From the NCBI GenBank assembly GCA_028688275.1, contig JAQTYN010000039.1:1-32243 (forward strand): a stretch of DNA of 32,243 nucleotides, in the 5' to 3' direction. The notes under the pieces are model-generated. The model ran no database searches. It was not told the DNA's origin and was given only the letters and a program-made list of their open reading frames with translations. The first letter of the stretch is position 1. Every line of letters begins with the position of its first letter. Position numbers and translations under genes: made by a program. This document shows, in pieces, positions 15,769 through 24,077 of the stretch. The DNA comes from Gallionella sp. GTDB lineage: Bacteria > Pseudomonadota > Gammaproteobacteria > Burkholderiales > Gallionellaceae.

Positions 15769-16803
15769 TTACTTCGTCAGCTTCCACCCCATCATCTCTC
15801 CCGCCCTTAACGGCACAAGCTGATGCTCGCCAAATCCCACTGTCGTAGGCACTTGCCATGGCTCTTTGCGCAAGGTAATGGTGTCGGTATTTCTGGGCAA
15901 TCCGTAATAATCCGCGCCGTAGAAGCTGGCGAAGCCTTCTAATTTATCCAGCGCGTCGGCGGCTTCAAACGCTTCGGCGTAGAGTTCGATGGCGGCGTGG
16001 GCGGTGTAGCAACCTGCGCAGCCGCAGGCGGCTTCTTTGGTGTGTTGGGCGTGGGGCGCGCTGTCGGTGCCGAGGAAAAATTTGGGGTTGCCGCTAGTGG
16101 CTGCTTTGACCAAGGCGGCGCGGTGAGTTTCGCGTTTCAAAATAGGCAAACAGAAATAATGTGGGCGGATACCGCCGACCAGCATAGCGTTGCGGTTGTA
16201 TAGCAAATGATGCGCGGTGAGCGTTGCGGCGATATGGGCGGGCGCGTCAGCCACGAATTGTGCGGCTTGCTGGGTAGTGATGTGTTCAAACACCACGCGC
16301 AATTCGGGCAAATCCTTGAGCAACGGCTGCATGACGCGCTCAATAAACACCGCTTCGCGGTCAAAAATGTCGATGTCGGGATCGGTCACTTCGCCATGCA
16401 CCAACAGCGGCATACCGCATGCTTGCATGGCTTCCAACACAGCGTAGGTGTTGCGCAAGTCCGTCACACCCGCGTCAGAATTGGTGGTCGCGCCTGCGGG
16501 ATAGAGTTTGACGGCATGCACCACGCCACTGGCTTTTGCCGTATAGATTTCTTCGGGACGCGTGGCGTTGGTGAGATACAGCGTCATCAACGGGTCAAAT
16601 TTAGCACCTTCGGGCAACGCCGCCAAAATTCGTTCGCGGTAAGTGATGGCTTGCGCAGTGGTCGTCACAGGCGGGCGCAAGTTGGGCATGACAATGGCGC
16701 GGGCAAACTGGCGGGCGGTATCACCAACCACTGAGCGCATCAAGTCATCATCGCGCAAATGTAAATGCCAATCATCGGGACGGGTGAGGGTGAGTTGTTG
16801 CAT
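15769..16803 (-). CDS. pyrC: Dihydroorotase (dimeric PyrC type)
   Basis: Third step of pyrimidine synthesis, carbamoyl-aspartate to dihydroorotate, cytoplasmic. 344 residues, normal for the E. coli-type enzyme. Metal ligands are in DWHLHLRDD (H13, H15); the carboxylated lysine is in [13 protein letters not shown], further histidines in LLVHGEVTD and [10 protein letters not shown], and the catalytic aspartate in FLGTDSAPH. The C-terminal [20 protein letters not shown] matches the family. The ATG at 16803 has GGAG seven bases upstream; the longer open frame to 17121 overlaps the next gene and lacks similarity. Confidence 0.96.
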   Translation of the reverse strand: MQQLTLTRPDDWHLHLRDDDLMRSVVGDTARQFARAIVMPNLRPPVTTTAQAITYRERILAALPEGAKFDPLMTLYLTNATRPEEIYTAKASGVVHAVKLYPAGATTNSDAGVTDLRNTYAVLEAMQACGMPLLVHGEVTDPDIDIFDREAVFIERVMQPLLKDLPELRVVFEHITTQQAAQFVADAPAHIAATLTAHHLLYNRNAMLVGGIRPHYFCLPILKRETHRAALVKAATSGNPKFFLGTDSAPHAQHTKEAACGCAGCYTAHAAIELYAEAFEAADALDKLEGFASFYGADYYGLPRNTDTITLRKEPWQVPTTVGFGEHQLVPLRAGEMMGWKLTK

Positions 16804-16874
16804 GGTTGGGCTCCAAAATGAAGTGGTACGATGGTGCGCACACGACGTGCGAAAACCTCGCGATTTTGCGGAAA

Positions 16875-17333
16875 TTACGGTTTGGTGGTGACACCCAGAT
16901 ACCGCCGAATGCTGACATCGGCGGCATGACTGGGGCGATACCCCACGTGCAACATGCTGCTGTAATTCCAGTATTGGTAATTGGTGGGTTTGCATTGCGC
17001 AAACAGCAATTTCATCATGCGCAAATCTTTGGCGGGCAGGGTGATTTTCGTGCTTTCGCTGGTCATCGAGTCGATGATGATGCCGTTCATATTCACATCC
17101 AGCGCGGCGACTATCTCGCAAATCAGCATGGAATTGCCATTCTCACACGAGCCAGATGGGCAGTTGTCCAGCTCGGTAAAAGTGGTGCGTAGTGCTTGTT
17201 TCGCCGCCGCAACGGTGCGGTATTCCTTCACAAAGGCCGCCAATGTCGCACTTTCATCCGCCGCGAAGACCACACTGGAGGCGGCAAGCAGCAAGGCTGC
17301 GATTAATGTGTCAAATAAGCGTGGACGTGACAT
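16875..17333 (-). CDS. Secreted hypothetical protein
   Basis: 152 residues with a clear Sec signal peptide: basic MSRPR, hydrophobic [15 protein letters not shown], predicted cleavage after AFA/AVFA near residue 24. The mature part is about 128 residues with four cysteines ([16 protein letters not shown]... QCKP), so disulfides in the periplasm are likely. I do not recognise a family. It lies between tatC and pyrC on the same strand, 54 bases after tatC. That could place it on the tat transcript, but nothing links it functionally to twin-arginine export. Confidence 0.75.
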   Translation of the reverse strand: MSRPRLFDTLIAALLLAASSVVFAADESATLAAFVKEYRTVAAAKQALRTTFTELDNCPSGSCENGNSMLICEIVAALDVNMNGIIIDSMTSESTKITLPAKDLRMMKLLFAQCKPTNYQYWNYSSMLHVGYRPSHAADVSIRRYLGVTTKP

Positions 17334-17387
17334 AGAACACCCGCAAAGGAAATGTGTCGTTTTCGTCGGGTTACGCGCTAAAGCCGC

Positions 17388-18122
17388 TCACCCGACCTGC
17401 GAATTTTGTTCGGCGACAGGCATCCAGCCCGCCACCACAATGCCTGCTTCGTACAGTAGCCACAGCGGCATCGCCAGCATAAATTGCGACACGATGTCGG
17501 GCGGGGTGAAAATCGCGCCGACTACAAATGCGCCGACCACTACGTAAGGGCGGATTTCGCGTAATTTTGCCACGTCAACTACGCCCATGCGCACCAATAC
17601 CACCACGGCTACAGGCACTTGGAAGGTGACACCAAAGGCGATAAACATGGTGAGCACAAAGCTCAAATACTTATCAATGTCGGTCATCACTGCCACGCCT
17701 GCGGGGGCGGCGGCGGTGATAAAGCCGAATACGATGGGAAACACGGCGAAGTAAGCGAATGCCATGCCGCAGAAAAACAGCAAGGTGCTGGCGATGACCA
17801 ATGGCCACACCATTTTCTTTTCATGGGCGTACAGCGCGGGGGCGACGAATCGCCAAAGTTGATACAAAATGTAAGGCAAGCTAATCAAAAATGCCGCCAT
17901 CAGCGCGACTTTCATCGGCACGAAGAACGGCGTGGTTACATCCGTGGCGATCATTTGCCCGCCTTTAGGTAGTTTCGCCAACAAGGGGCTGGCTAACAGC
18001 GCATACAAATCGCTGGCAAACGGGAACAGGCAGATAAACACCAGCAGCAACGCGACCGCAGAATGCAGTAAACGCGTGCGCAACTCAATAAGATGGGTGA
18101 TGAAAGTTTCGTGACTACTCAT
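17388..18122 (-). CDS. tatC: Sec-independent protein translocase TatC
   Basis: Core receptor of the twin-arginine export system, 244 residues with six membrane helices. Signatures: THLIELRTRLLHS at the N-terminus with the conserved glutamate, LYQLWRFVAPALYAHEKK, FGVTFQVPVAVVVLVRMGVV, and RPYVVVGAFVVGAIFTPPDIVSQ. It begins four bases inside the tatB end (ATGA overlap). Its order tatA-tatB-tatC is the usual operon. Confidence 0.97.
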   Translation of the reverse strand: MSSHETFITHLIELRTRLLHSAVALLLVFICLFPFASDLYALLASPLLAKLPKGGQMIATDVTTPFFVPMKVALMAAFLISLPYILYQLWRFVAPALYAHEKKMVWPLVIASTLLFFCGMAFAYFAVFPIVFGFITAAAPAGVAVMTDIDKYLSFVLTMFIAFGVTFQVPVAVVVLVRMGVVDVAKLREIRPYVVVGAFVVGAIFTPPDIVSQFMLAMPLWLLYEAGIVVAGWMPVAEQNSQVG

Positions 18123-18442
18123 GGGGTTTTCTGATCCGAGTCAGTCGATTTTTGTGCAACCGATTGATTCAATGCCTGAACTTCCTGATTGATGGTTTGA
18201 TTGGTTTGCTGTACGGATTGTTCTAAGGCGGTCGCCTCGGCTTGCACTTTTTGCTGCAACTGGCGGAATTCCTCTATCGCCATATCGCGAGAAATATCGG
18301 CTTTCACCCCGTTGATGTAGCGTTGCGCTCGCCCATACAAATGCCCCAAGGTGCGCGCCACTTTGGGCAGGCGTTCAGGACCAATGACCACCAGTGCCAC
18401 CACCAACACCACCATCAGCTCGGAAAGACTGAAATCAAACAT
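18119..18442 (-). CDS. tatB: Sec-independent protein translocase TatB
   Basis: 107 residues: one membrane helix at the N-terminus (MFDFSLSELMVVLVVALVVIGPERLPKVART), with the glutamate and GPERLP hinge typical of TatB, then an amphipathic helix and a long coiled-coil-like tail rich in Q and E (QQKVQAEATALEQSVQQTNQTINQEVQ). Works with TatC to recognise twin-arginine signal peptides. I use ATG 18442 because TatB proteins begin MFDxxxxEL; an earlier start at 18547 would add a basic extension overlapping tatA. Only GGGT precedes it, so translation may depend on coupling with tatA, which ends 22 bases before. Confidence 0.94.
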   Translation of the reverse strand: MFDFSLSELMVVLVVALVVIGPERLPKVARTLGHLYGRAQRYINGVKADISRDMAIEEFRQLQQKVQAEATALEQSVQQTNQTINQEVQALNQSVAQKSTDSDQKTP

Positions 18443-18464
18443 ACCCAATGCGCGCCGTGCGGTA

Positions 18465-18683
18465 CTAAACTTTGCTATGGGTTTTGTTGCTGACTTCGCC
18501 TTCGATGGCGGAGCCGTCTTCTTTGATTTGTTTGGTCGGTTCGTCATCGCTACGGATGCCTTCTTTAAACCCTTTCACCGCGCTGCCCAAGTCTTTACCC
18601 ACGCTGCCCAATTTTTTCGTGCCGAATACCAACACAATCACCACCAACACGATCAACCAATGCCAAATACTCAATGAACCCAT
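18465..18683 (-). CDS. tatA: Sec-independent protein translocase TatA
   Basis: 72 residues with the TatA plan: short periplasmic start MGSLSIWHW, one membrane helix [35 protein letters not shown] amphipathic helix, and an acidic, then basic tail. Forms the pore-lining oligomers of the twin-arginine translocase. AGGAGAG lies just before the ATG. First gene of the tatABC set, 14 bases after the HIT-family gene, which suggests a shared transcript. Confidence 0.95.
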   Translation of the reverse strand: MGSLSIWHWLIVLVVIVLVFGTKKLGSVGKDLGSAVKGFKEGIRSDDEPTKQIKEDGSAIEGEVSNKTHSKV

Positions 18684-18697
18684 GACGCTCTCCTAAT

Positions 18698-19045
18698 TTA
18701 GTTACGTGCAACCATCGGGGGCAATTTGCCGCCGCCGAGTATATGTATATGTAAATGAAATACTTCCTGCCCTCCGCCCACGCCTGAATTGATAATGGTG
18801 CGGAAGCCGTTGTCCAACCCTTGTTCCTTGGTCAACTGGGGAGCCAAAGTCAGCATTTTACCTAGCAATGCCGCGTGTGTCTCATCCACTTCTTGTAATG
18901 ACACGATATGGGCTTTGGGGATCATCAAAAAATGCACCTGTGCAGCGGGGTTGATGTCGTGAAATGCAATGATTTCATCGTCTTCGTATACTTTACGGCA
19001 AGGAATCTCGCCGCGTGCAATTTTGCAAAATAAACAGTTGCTCAT
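18698..19045 (-). CDS. Histidine triad (HIT) nucleotide-binding protein, HinT-like
   Basis: 115 residues, cytoplasmic purine-nucleoside phosphoramidase family. CLFCKIARGEIP at the N-terminus, FHDINPAAQVHFLMIPKAHI in the middle and the catalytic triad motif HLHIHILGG (H97, H99, H101) are intact. Family members hydrolyse AMP-linked phosphoramidates such as lysyl-AMP adducts. The start at 19045 has AGGGAGA upstream; a longer frame to 19186 is not supported. In many proteobacteria hisE, HIT and tatABC are adjacent; here hisE is missing from its usual place just upstream. Confidence 0.95.
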   Translation of the reverse strand: MSNCLFCKIARGEIPCRKVYEDDEIIAFHDINPAAQVHFLMIPKAHIVSLQEVDETHAALLGKMLTLAPQLTKEQGLDNGFRTIINSGVGGGQEVFHLHIHILGGGKLPPMVARN

Positions 19046-19334
19046 GGTAAACGTCTCCCTAAGGTAATGGTTGTCACGGTGCTTTGCTGATGCGGCTCCA
19101 TTTCGGCTGGCGAGTTTACCGTTTTTTGAGTGATTGTGCTTTGCATGGTTTTGAATAACGCACCATCGCCAAAACTTAAAGCGCAATTTTGCATCCAGAT
19201 TGCCTCGTCACAGATCACGATCAAGTCGTATCTCTGGGCAAAACTGGACATGACCTTTCTAAGCCGACACTCAGCAGCTCGTTGAGGTGGGGAGTTAAAA
19301 TGACCACACATTTTTAGCATGGAAGCCATACACA
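19046..19334. other. Gene-poor stretch upstream of the HIT gene
   Basis: No confident gene. A minus-strand open frame (ATG 19251 to TGA 19042, 69 residues, beginning MSSFAQRYDLIVICDEAIW) ends with a four-base ATGA overlap onto the HIT start. This is the type of junction seen between coupled genes, but I recognise no family, and its second half (TITQKTVNSPAEMEPHQQST) looks non-coding. It may be the decayed end of a gene that once preceded HIT. Confidence 0.3.
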
Positions 19335-19556
19335 ATGATTGCAATGCTATTGATGGTTGCGGGGATTAAAGGCGGGTTATCCATTGTGATGCTGACCATG
19401 ATTCCAAGCTCTTTTGCCCATCTTGAGATGTTCAAGGTCGTTGTGATTGGTATCATTTTGTCCTCAACCTTCCTATGTCTAGGAGGGCTGATCTTTATCA
19501 TTGCTGCTAATCAAGCAAAGTTTGTCGCTGAGAAACAAGCGGATGAGCATCACTGA
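19335..19556 (+). CDS. Small two-helix membrane protein, hypothetical
   Basis: 73 residues: two well-formed hydrophobic helices (about residues 2-26 and 34-58), a short connecting loop with H-L-E, and a charged tail KFVAEKQADEHH, suggesting N-out/C-in or hairpin topology in the inner membrane. It has a weak GGAAG before the ATG and stands alone in a gene-poor region. I recognise no family. The clean alternation of hydrophobic helices and polar ends argues for a real gene, but the surrounding decay leaves doubt. Confidence 0.45.
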   Translation: MIAMLLMVAGIKGGLSIVMLTMIPSSFAHLEMFKVVVIGIILSSTFLCLGGLIFIIAANQAKFVAEKQADEHH

Positions 19557-19680
19557 ACTGTGATTTTAGCCTCAGGAGACACTAACTAAATCTGTTCGTG
19601 AGTTATGAGCCAGCCGAACAATCTAATGGCCGAAAGATGCCCCGTACACCACACCGTAATCACCGCCCTGCCCACGCCTG

Positions 19681-19785
19681 CGCGAACATGGCTTTATCGT
19701 ACAAAACCCAGCAGGGCAATGGCAGTTGCGCGTGCCGCTGTTTGAACAATGGCTGCTGCGCTTTGATCGGCTGGTGTTGGACTAA
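19681..19785 (+). pseudogene. C-terminal remnant of an ATPase-like gene
   Basis: An open stretch reads REHGFIVQNPAGQWQLRVPL then FEQWLLRFDRLVLD and a stop. 'G.W.LRVPLFEQWLL' is the pattern at the C-terminal winged-helix end of many AAA-type ATP-binding proteins. No start codon or upstream ATPase domain is present: the same frame meets a stop shortly before, while the preceding codons in the neighbouring frame (VITALPTPA) look like the natural continuation, implying a frameshift as well as truncation. This appears to be the tail of a lost gene. Confidence 0.4.
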
Positions 19786-19835
19786 CGATTTTGCAATACA
19801 ATTACGCGGGAAATCTCAACCTATGGGAGTGCTCA

Positions 19836-19960
19836 TTAAATCCGTTCGTCCTGAGCTGGTCGAAGGATGAATGGATTTAATCAACTGATGATGCGTAATC
19901 TTCCGTTTATGGTTCGACCATTCGACAAGCTCATGACTCACCACGAACGGAAGGTTAAAT
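19836..19960. repeat. Dispersed intergenic repeat, GTTCG family, copy 1
   Basis: Imperfect inverted repeat whose outer arms read CCGTTCGTCCTGAGCTGGTC on the left and, on the right, GACTCACCACGAACGG preceded by GTTCGACCATTCGACAAG. It shares these blocks with a second copy at 29677-29785. Sequences with the same 'GTTCGTCCTGAGC..GTCGAAGG' and 'GACAAGCTCACCACGAACGG' words are common between genes in many environmental proteobacteria; no protein is encoded. A degenerate third start (TGTTCGTGAGTTATGAGC) is visible near 19590-19608. Confidence 0.65.
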
Positions 19961-19996
19961 CAGCATCTTCCCCAAACAAAACCTAATTGGAAAAAT

Positions 19997-20449
19997 ATGC
20001 GTTATTGGCTAATGAAATCTGAACCGAGTGATGTCAGCATTGATGATCTGACGGGCTTTGCCGAGCAAACAGTGGCGTGGTATGGCGTGCGCAATTACCA
20101 AGCGCGGAATTTTATGCGCGACCAAATGCAGGTCGGCGATGGGGTGCTGTTTTACCATTCCAATTGCAAACCTGCGGGGATTGCGGGCATTGCGCGGGTC
20201 AGCAGCGTCGCGTATCCCGATGCCACGCAATTCGATAAAAACAGCAAATACTTTGACCCCAAAGCCACGCCAGAACAGCCGCGCTGGTTTAATGTCGATG
20301 TGCAACTGGTGCGCAAAATCCCGTTGATTAGCTTGGACACCTTACGCCAACATCCAGAGCTGGCGCGGATGCGTACTTTGCAACGCGGCAATCGTTTGTC
20401 GATTACCCCCGTCGATCCCGACGAGTGGCAATTTATTCTGAAAATGTGA
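19997..20449 (+). CDS. EVE domain protein
   Basis: 150 residues, single EVE domain (PUA-like fold). Landmarks: YWLMKSEPSDVSIDDL at the start, AWYGVRNYQARNFMRD, MQVGDGVLFYHSNCKPAGIAGIARV, and PRWFNVDVQLVRKIPLISL. EVE domains are thought to bind modified bases in nucleic acids and stand-alone bacterial copies are widespread, of undetermined role. GGAAAAAT precedes the ATG. The gene is followed by a TauE/SafE transporter with a one-base overlap (TGATG), so both are probably transcribed together. Confidence 0.93.
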   Translation: MRYWLMKSEPSDVSIDDLTGFAEQTVAWYGVRNYQARNFMRDQMQVGDGVLFYHSNCKPAGIAGIARVSSVAYPDATQFDKNSKYFDPKATPEQPRWFNVDVQLVRKIPLISLDTLRQHPELARMRTLQRGNRLSITPVDPDEWQFILKM

Positions 20450-21246
20450 TGGAATGGTATGCGGCGTATTTGCTGCTCGGCGCGTTTACGGGATTTTTTG
20501 CGGGCTTGTTTGGCATCGGCGGCGGGCTGTTATTTGTGCCCGTGTTGAGTACGCTGTTTGCCGCTCAACAGCTGAGTGCGACGCATAACTTGCATCTCGC
20601 CATCGGCACATCCATGGCGACCATACTCTATACCGCTGCCGCCAGTGCCCATGCGCATTACCGTTTAGGCGCGGTACGTTTGGATATTCTGCGTAAACTC
20701 ACGCTGGGATTGCTGTTGGGCACAGGATTGGGTGCGGCGATGGCGAATCACATTTCCCCGCGCTATTTGAGCGGATTTTTCGCGCTGTTTATGTGCTACG
20801 TCGCGGCAAAAATGCTGCGAAAAAGCCAAGTCAACGCCGATCTCCCCCTACCCAAACAGGCGGTATTAACCTTGGTCGGCATCGGCATAGGTACTATCAG
20901 CAGCTTGGTGTCTATCGGCGGCGGAACATTGAGCGTGCCGTTTATGCTGCGCCACAATATTCCCTTGAAAAATGCGATTGCCACCTCCGCCGCGCTGGGC
21001 ATTCCCATTGCGCTGGGCGGCACGCTGGGCTATATCGTCATCGGACTGCCGCAAACTAATTTACCGCTACACACGTTGGGTTTTGTGTATCTGCCCGCGC
21101 TAGGCTTACTGGTGGCAGGCAGCATGGTGACAGCCTCCCTCGGCGCGAAAGCTGCACATCACTTGCCTTTAACACCCTTGCGACGCGGTTTTGCCGTGCT
21201 GTTAATCGTATTGGCGTGCAAGATGCTGTGGCAAGCCATAGCGTAA
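20449..21246 (+). CDS. TauE/SafE-family sulfite/sulfonate exporter-like permease
   Basis: 265 residues with eight predicted membrane helices in two repeated halves. Each half has the family glycine-rich motif: GAFTGFFAGLFGIGGGLLFVPVL near the N-terminus and GIGIGTISSLVSIGGGTLSVPFML in the second half. Members move sulfur-containing anions or other organic anions; the substrate here is not evident. The ATG at 20449 overlaps the EVE stop codon (TGATG), implying translational coupling. Confidence 0.93.
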   Translation: MEWYAAYLLLGAFTGFFAGLFGIGGGLLFVPVLSTLFAAQQLSATHNLHLAIGTSMATILYTAAASAHAHYRLGAVRLDILRKLTLGLLLGTGLGAAMANHISPRYLSGFFALFMCYVAAKMLRKSQVNADLPLPKQAVLTLVGIGIGTISSLVSIGGGTLSVPFMLRHNIPLKNAIATSAALGIPIALGGTLGYIVIGLPQTNLPLHTLGFVYLPALGLLVAGSMVTASLGAKAAHHLPLTPLRRGFAVLLIVLACKMLWQAIA

Positions 21247-21308
21247 GTCTTCCCCTTTTCCAGCCTGCGCTTTAAGATGCGCGCCTAATCCTTTATTTCA
21301 CCTGCCTC

Positions 21309-22295
21309 ATGCCGCCCCTATCGTCGCCCGACACGCCCCGCATCTTATTGGTTAAAACCTCCTCGCTCGGTGACGTGCTGCATAACTTGCCTGTGGTCAG
21401 CGACATCGTGCATCATTTTCCGCATGCGCATATTGATTGGCTGGTAGAAGAAAGCTTTGCCGCGTTGCCCAAGCTGCATCCCGCTGTGGAAAAAGTGATT
21501 CCTGTTGCCGTGCGACGCTGGCGGAAGCATATTTTTCAAGCCGCGACTTGGGCGGAAATCAACGCAATGCGCGCCACCTTAGCGCAGCGGCATTATGACT
21601 TTGTGATTGATACCCAAGGGCTGGTCAAAAGTGCGCTGTTGACGCGACAGGTGCGAGGTGTGCGCTGCGGCATGGATCGCCACAGTGCGCGTGAACCGCT
21701 TGCGGCCATGGCATATCAACGTCAATATGCGGTGGCAAAAGGGCAACATGCGGTCGAACGTAATCGGCAATTGGTCGCGCAGGCGTTGGGTTATACGCTG
21801 AATACACCCGCCGACTACGGCATTTTGCCGCCCAACTTGCCGCGCCCCAACTGGTTGCCAGCGGGCGACTACGCCGTGTTGCTGCACGCCACCAGCCGCG
21901 ATGATAAGTTGTGGGATGAAGCCAACTGGGTGGCGTTGGGACTATATTTTCAACAGCAAAACATTCGTTGTGTCTTGCCTTGGGGCAGTGCCACGGAACA
22001 GGCGCGTAGTCAGCGATTAGCTGAACAAATCCCCGATGCCATTTGCCCGCCCAGATTGGCATTGAACGACATCGCCGCCTTGCTGGGCGGTGCGCAAGCC
22101 ATTATCGGCGTGGACACGGGGCTGGCACATCTGGCAGCCGCGTTAGACCAACCCACCGTCGGCATTTACACCGCCACCGATCCCGTGTTGACGGGGCTGT
22201 ATGCAGGAAAAAGGGTTGAAAACCTAGGGGGCATCCATTGCTCGCCGACGGTTGATGAGGTGGTGGCAACCGTACAGGAGCTGGTAAAACGCTGA
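21309..22295 (+). CDS. waaC: Lipopolysaccharide heptosyltransferase I
   Basis: GT9 glycosyltransferase that adds the first L-glycero-D-manno-heptose to Kdo2-lipid A at the cytoplasmic face of the inner membrane. 328 residues. RILLVKTSSLGDVLHNLPVVSDI and the acceptor-region DFVIDTQGLVKSALLTR are diagnostic of WaaC, and HATSRDDKLWDEANWVAL and IGVDTGLAHLAAALDQPTVGIYTATDP form the ADP-heptose site. An N-terminal extension of about 10 residues (MPPLSSPDTP) precedes the usual start and lacks a good ribosome site. It converges on the Sel1 lipoprotein gene with only 8 bases between. Confidence 0.95.
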   Translation: MPPLSSPDTPRILLVKTSSLGDVLHNLPVVSDIVHHFPHAHIDWLVEESFAALPKLHPAVEKVIPVAVRRWRKHIFQAATWAEINAMRATLAQRHYDFVIDTQGLVKSALLTRQVRGVRCGMDRHSAREPLAAMAYQRQYAVAKGQHAVERNRQLVAQALGYTLNTPADYGILPPNLPRPNWLPAGDYAVLLHATSRDDKLWDEANWVALGLYFQQQNIRCVLPWGSATEQARSQRLAEQIPDAICPPRLALNDIAALLGGAQAIIGVDTGLAHLAAALDQPTVGIYTATDPVLTGLYAGKRVENLGGIHCSPTVDEVVATVQELVKR

Positions 22296-22303
22296 GGAAA
22301 AAC

Positions 22304-23101
22304 CTACTTGCTGGAGGCAGTAGCTTTCCAATTCGCGGCGGCCTGTTGAGCAGTCTTTCGTTGATCGGGTGTCAGTTGGGCTTCAACGACCCCTTGATTG
22401 ATCAAGGCGACCATATTGCCTTGTTTCGAGGCAAGCCTATACCACATATCCGACTGCACTAAATCACGGGGCAAACCAATGCCATATTGATACACCACCC
22501 CCATGCGGCTTTGCGCATCATCATTGCCTGACTGAGCCGCTTTCTGGAACCACTCGGCAGAGCGTTCCAAGTCAGGGGGAACATAATTCCCTTCCGCATA
22601 AATTGTCCCCAGCCGCACCTGTGAGGGCACGTACCCTTGCCCCGCCGCTTTTTGGAACCATAGCACTGCACGTTCTGGATTGGGCTTCGTACCATAACCC
22701 TCTTCGTACATCACCGCCAGATTATGCTGCGCGTGAATCTGTCCTTGTGATGCGGCTTTTTGAAACCATGCAAACGCCTGTGTAGGATCTTCAGCCACAC
22801 CGCAACCAATATCATAAAACCCACCCAACAAATATTCGGCATCAGCAAGACCCTGTGTTGCGCCACGTTGCGCCCACTCAAAAGCCCGCTTGTCATCTTT
22901 CGCCACGCCTTCCCCACGGTAAAAGCGTTCAGCCAATTGCAATTGTGCCTCCGCATTACCCGACTCGGCTGCCTGTTGCAACTCAAGCAAATTTTTAAAA
23001 ATGGGCGGAGGGGCTTTATGATTTGCTTGCCCTGCTTGATGAGACGATTTATCGCCACACGCCAACAAGAAAAGGGTGAGAAATAAGACGCGTATCTTCA
23101 T
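22304..23101 (-). CDS. Sel1-repeat (TPR-like) lipoprotein
   Basis: 265 residues. Signal peptide MKIRVLFLTLFLLACGDK with the lipobox LLAC (Cys15) predicts an acylated, envelope-anchored protein. About five tandem Sel1 repeats of roughly 36 residues follow (for example AEAQLQLAERFYRGEGVAKDDKRAFEWAQRGA, then ADAEYLLGGFYDIG...), with the usual A..Y..G.GV...A..W...AA spacing. Such helical solenoids bind proteins or, in some lipoproteins, cell-wall components; no partner is indicated. A short Gln/Ala-rich tail ends the protein. Confidence 0.9.
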   Translation of the reverse strand: MKIRVLFLTLFLLACGDKSSHQAGQANHKAPPPIFKNLLELQQAAESGNAEAQLQLAERFYRGEGVAKDDKRAFEWAQRGATQGLADAEYLLGGFYDIGCGVAEDPTQAFAWFQKAASQGQIHAQHNLAVMYEEGYGTKPNPERAVLWFQKAAGQGYVPSQVRLGTIYAEGNYVPPDLERSAEWFQKAAQSGNDDAQSRMGVVYQYGIGLPRDLVQSDMWYRLASKQGNMVALINQGVVEAQLTPDQRKTAQQAAANWKATASSK

Positions 23102-23287
23102 ATAAAAAGGAGCTTTGTGCGTTTCGACTCGACGCTATCATCCAGTTTGAGGTTCATATTGATTGAAATGATCGTGATTGAATTTTGCATTTTACCTGAT
23201 TGAATGCGCTACAAAAAATAACCGTCGCTAAACTGCGTGACAACCTTAATGCCTATCCGTCGACCTGCAACTACACCGCAGATGCGG

Positions 23288-24034
23288 CTAAACTGGATTT
23301 TCTTGGTCGAAAAAGCGATGTTGCAAGCCAAATTGGGCGGACAAATGCGTACCCAATGCCTGTATCCCTAGGCGTTCCGTAGCATGATGTCCCGCCGCGA
23401 TAAATGCCACGCCATGCTCTTCTGCCAGATGAAAGCATTGCTCAGACACTTCGCCCGTCACATAAGCATCGACACCTTGCGCAATCGCCGCTTCAAAATA
23501 ACCTTGCGCGCCCCCGCTACACCATGCCACACGCTGAATCTGCTTGCCTGTATCGCCCAACAACAGCGGGGTTCGCTGTAGTGCGCCCGCAATTTGCACA
23601 CCAAAAACTGCCAAACTAAGCGGGGTAGTCAGCTCACCTTGCCACACGATATTTTGCTCTCCAAATTGTCGAGTCGCGGTCATATTCAAAAGCCGTCCTA
23701 ATTGGGCGTTATTGCCCAATTCTTGATGCGCATCGAGCGGCAGGTGATACGCCAACAAGCTTACGTCGTGGCGCAACAAGCTGGCGATGCGGCGTTTTTT
23801 AATGCCCACGATCGCCGCCTCTTCGTTGCGCCAGAAGTAACCGTGATGCACCAAAATCGCATCAGCTCCCCACGCCATCGCTGCATCCAATACGGCTTGC
23901 GAAGCGGTCACCGCCGTGGCGATACGCGCAACCTGCGCGCGACCTTCAATTTGAATGCCGTTTGGGCAATAGTCCCTGAACAACTGGGTTTGCAGCAGGC
24001 TTGCGTTATAATCGCGCAGTTCATTGAGTTGCAT
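23288..24034 (-). CDS. Nif3-like dinuclear metal-centre protein (YbgI family)
   Basis: 248 residues, the short bacterial form. Metal-binding histidines appear in AILVHHGYFW, LLAYHLPLDAH and FIAAGHHATERLG, with the glutamate in the last motif; the family was once called NIF3/GTP cyclohydrolase 1 type 2. The physiological reaction is unresolved. The gene is transcribed away from the DegS-like protease gene, with only 43 bases between the two start codons. The Nif3/HtrA neighbourhood is common in proteobacteria. Confidence 0.94.
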   Translation of the reverse strand: MQLNELRDYNASLLQTQLFRDYCPNGIQIEGRAQVARIATAVTASQAVLDAAMAWGADAILVHHGYFWRNEEAAIVGIKKRRIASLLRHDVSLLAYHLPLDAHQELGNNAQLGRLLNMTATRQFGEQNIVWQGELTTPLSLAVFGVQIAGALQRTPLLLGDTGKQIQRVAWCSGGAQGYFEAAIAQGVDAYVTGEVSEQCFHLAEEHGVAFIAAGHHATERLGIQALGTHLSAQFGLQHRFFDQENPV

Positions 24035-24077
24035 TGCGTCCTTCTCTCACTTAATTTTACATTGACCTCATCATACC

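Noticed and set aside
16207..16734. 175-residue plus-strand open frame
   Set aside because: Antisense to pyrC and rich in His/Arg as expected of a shadow frame.
23200..23382. 60-residue plus-strand frame beginning MNALQKITVAKLRDNLNAYP
   Set aside because: It looks vaguely protein-like at first, but half of it overlaps the end of the Nif3 gene in antisense, and no family or ribosome site supports it.
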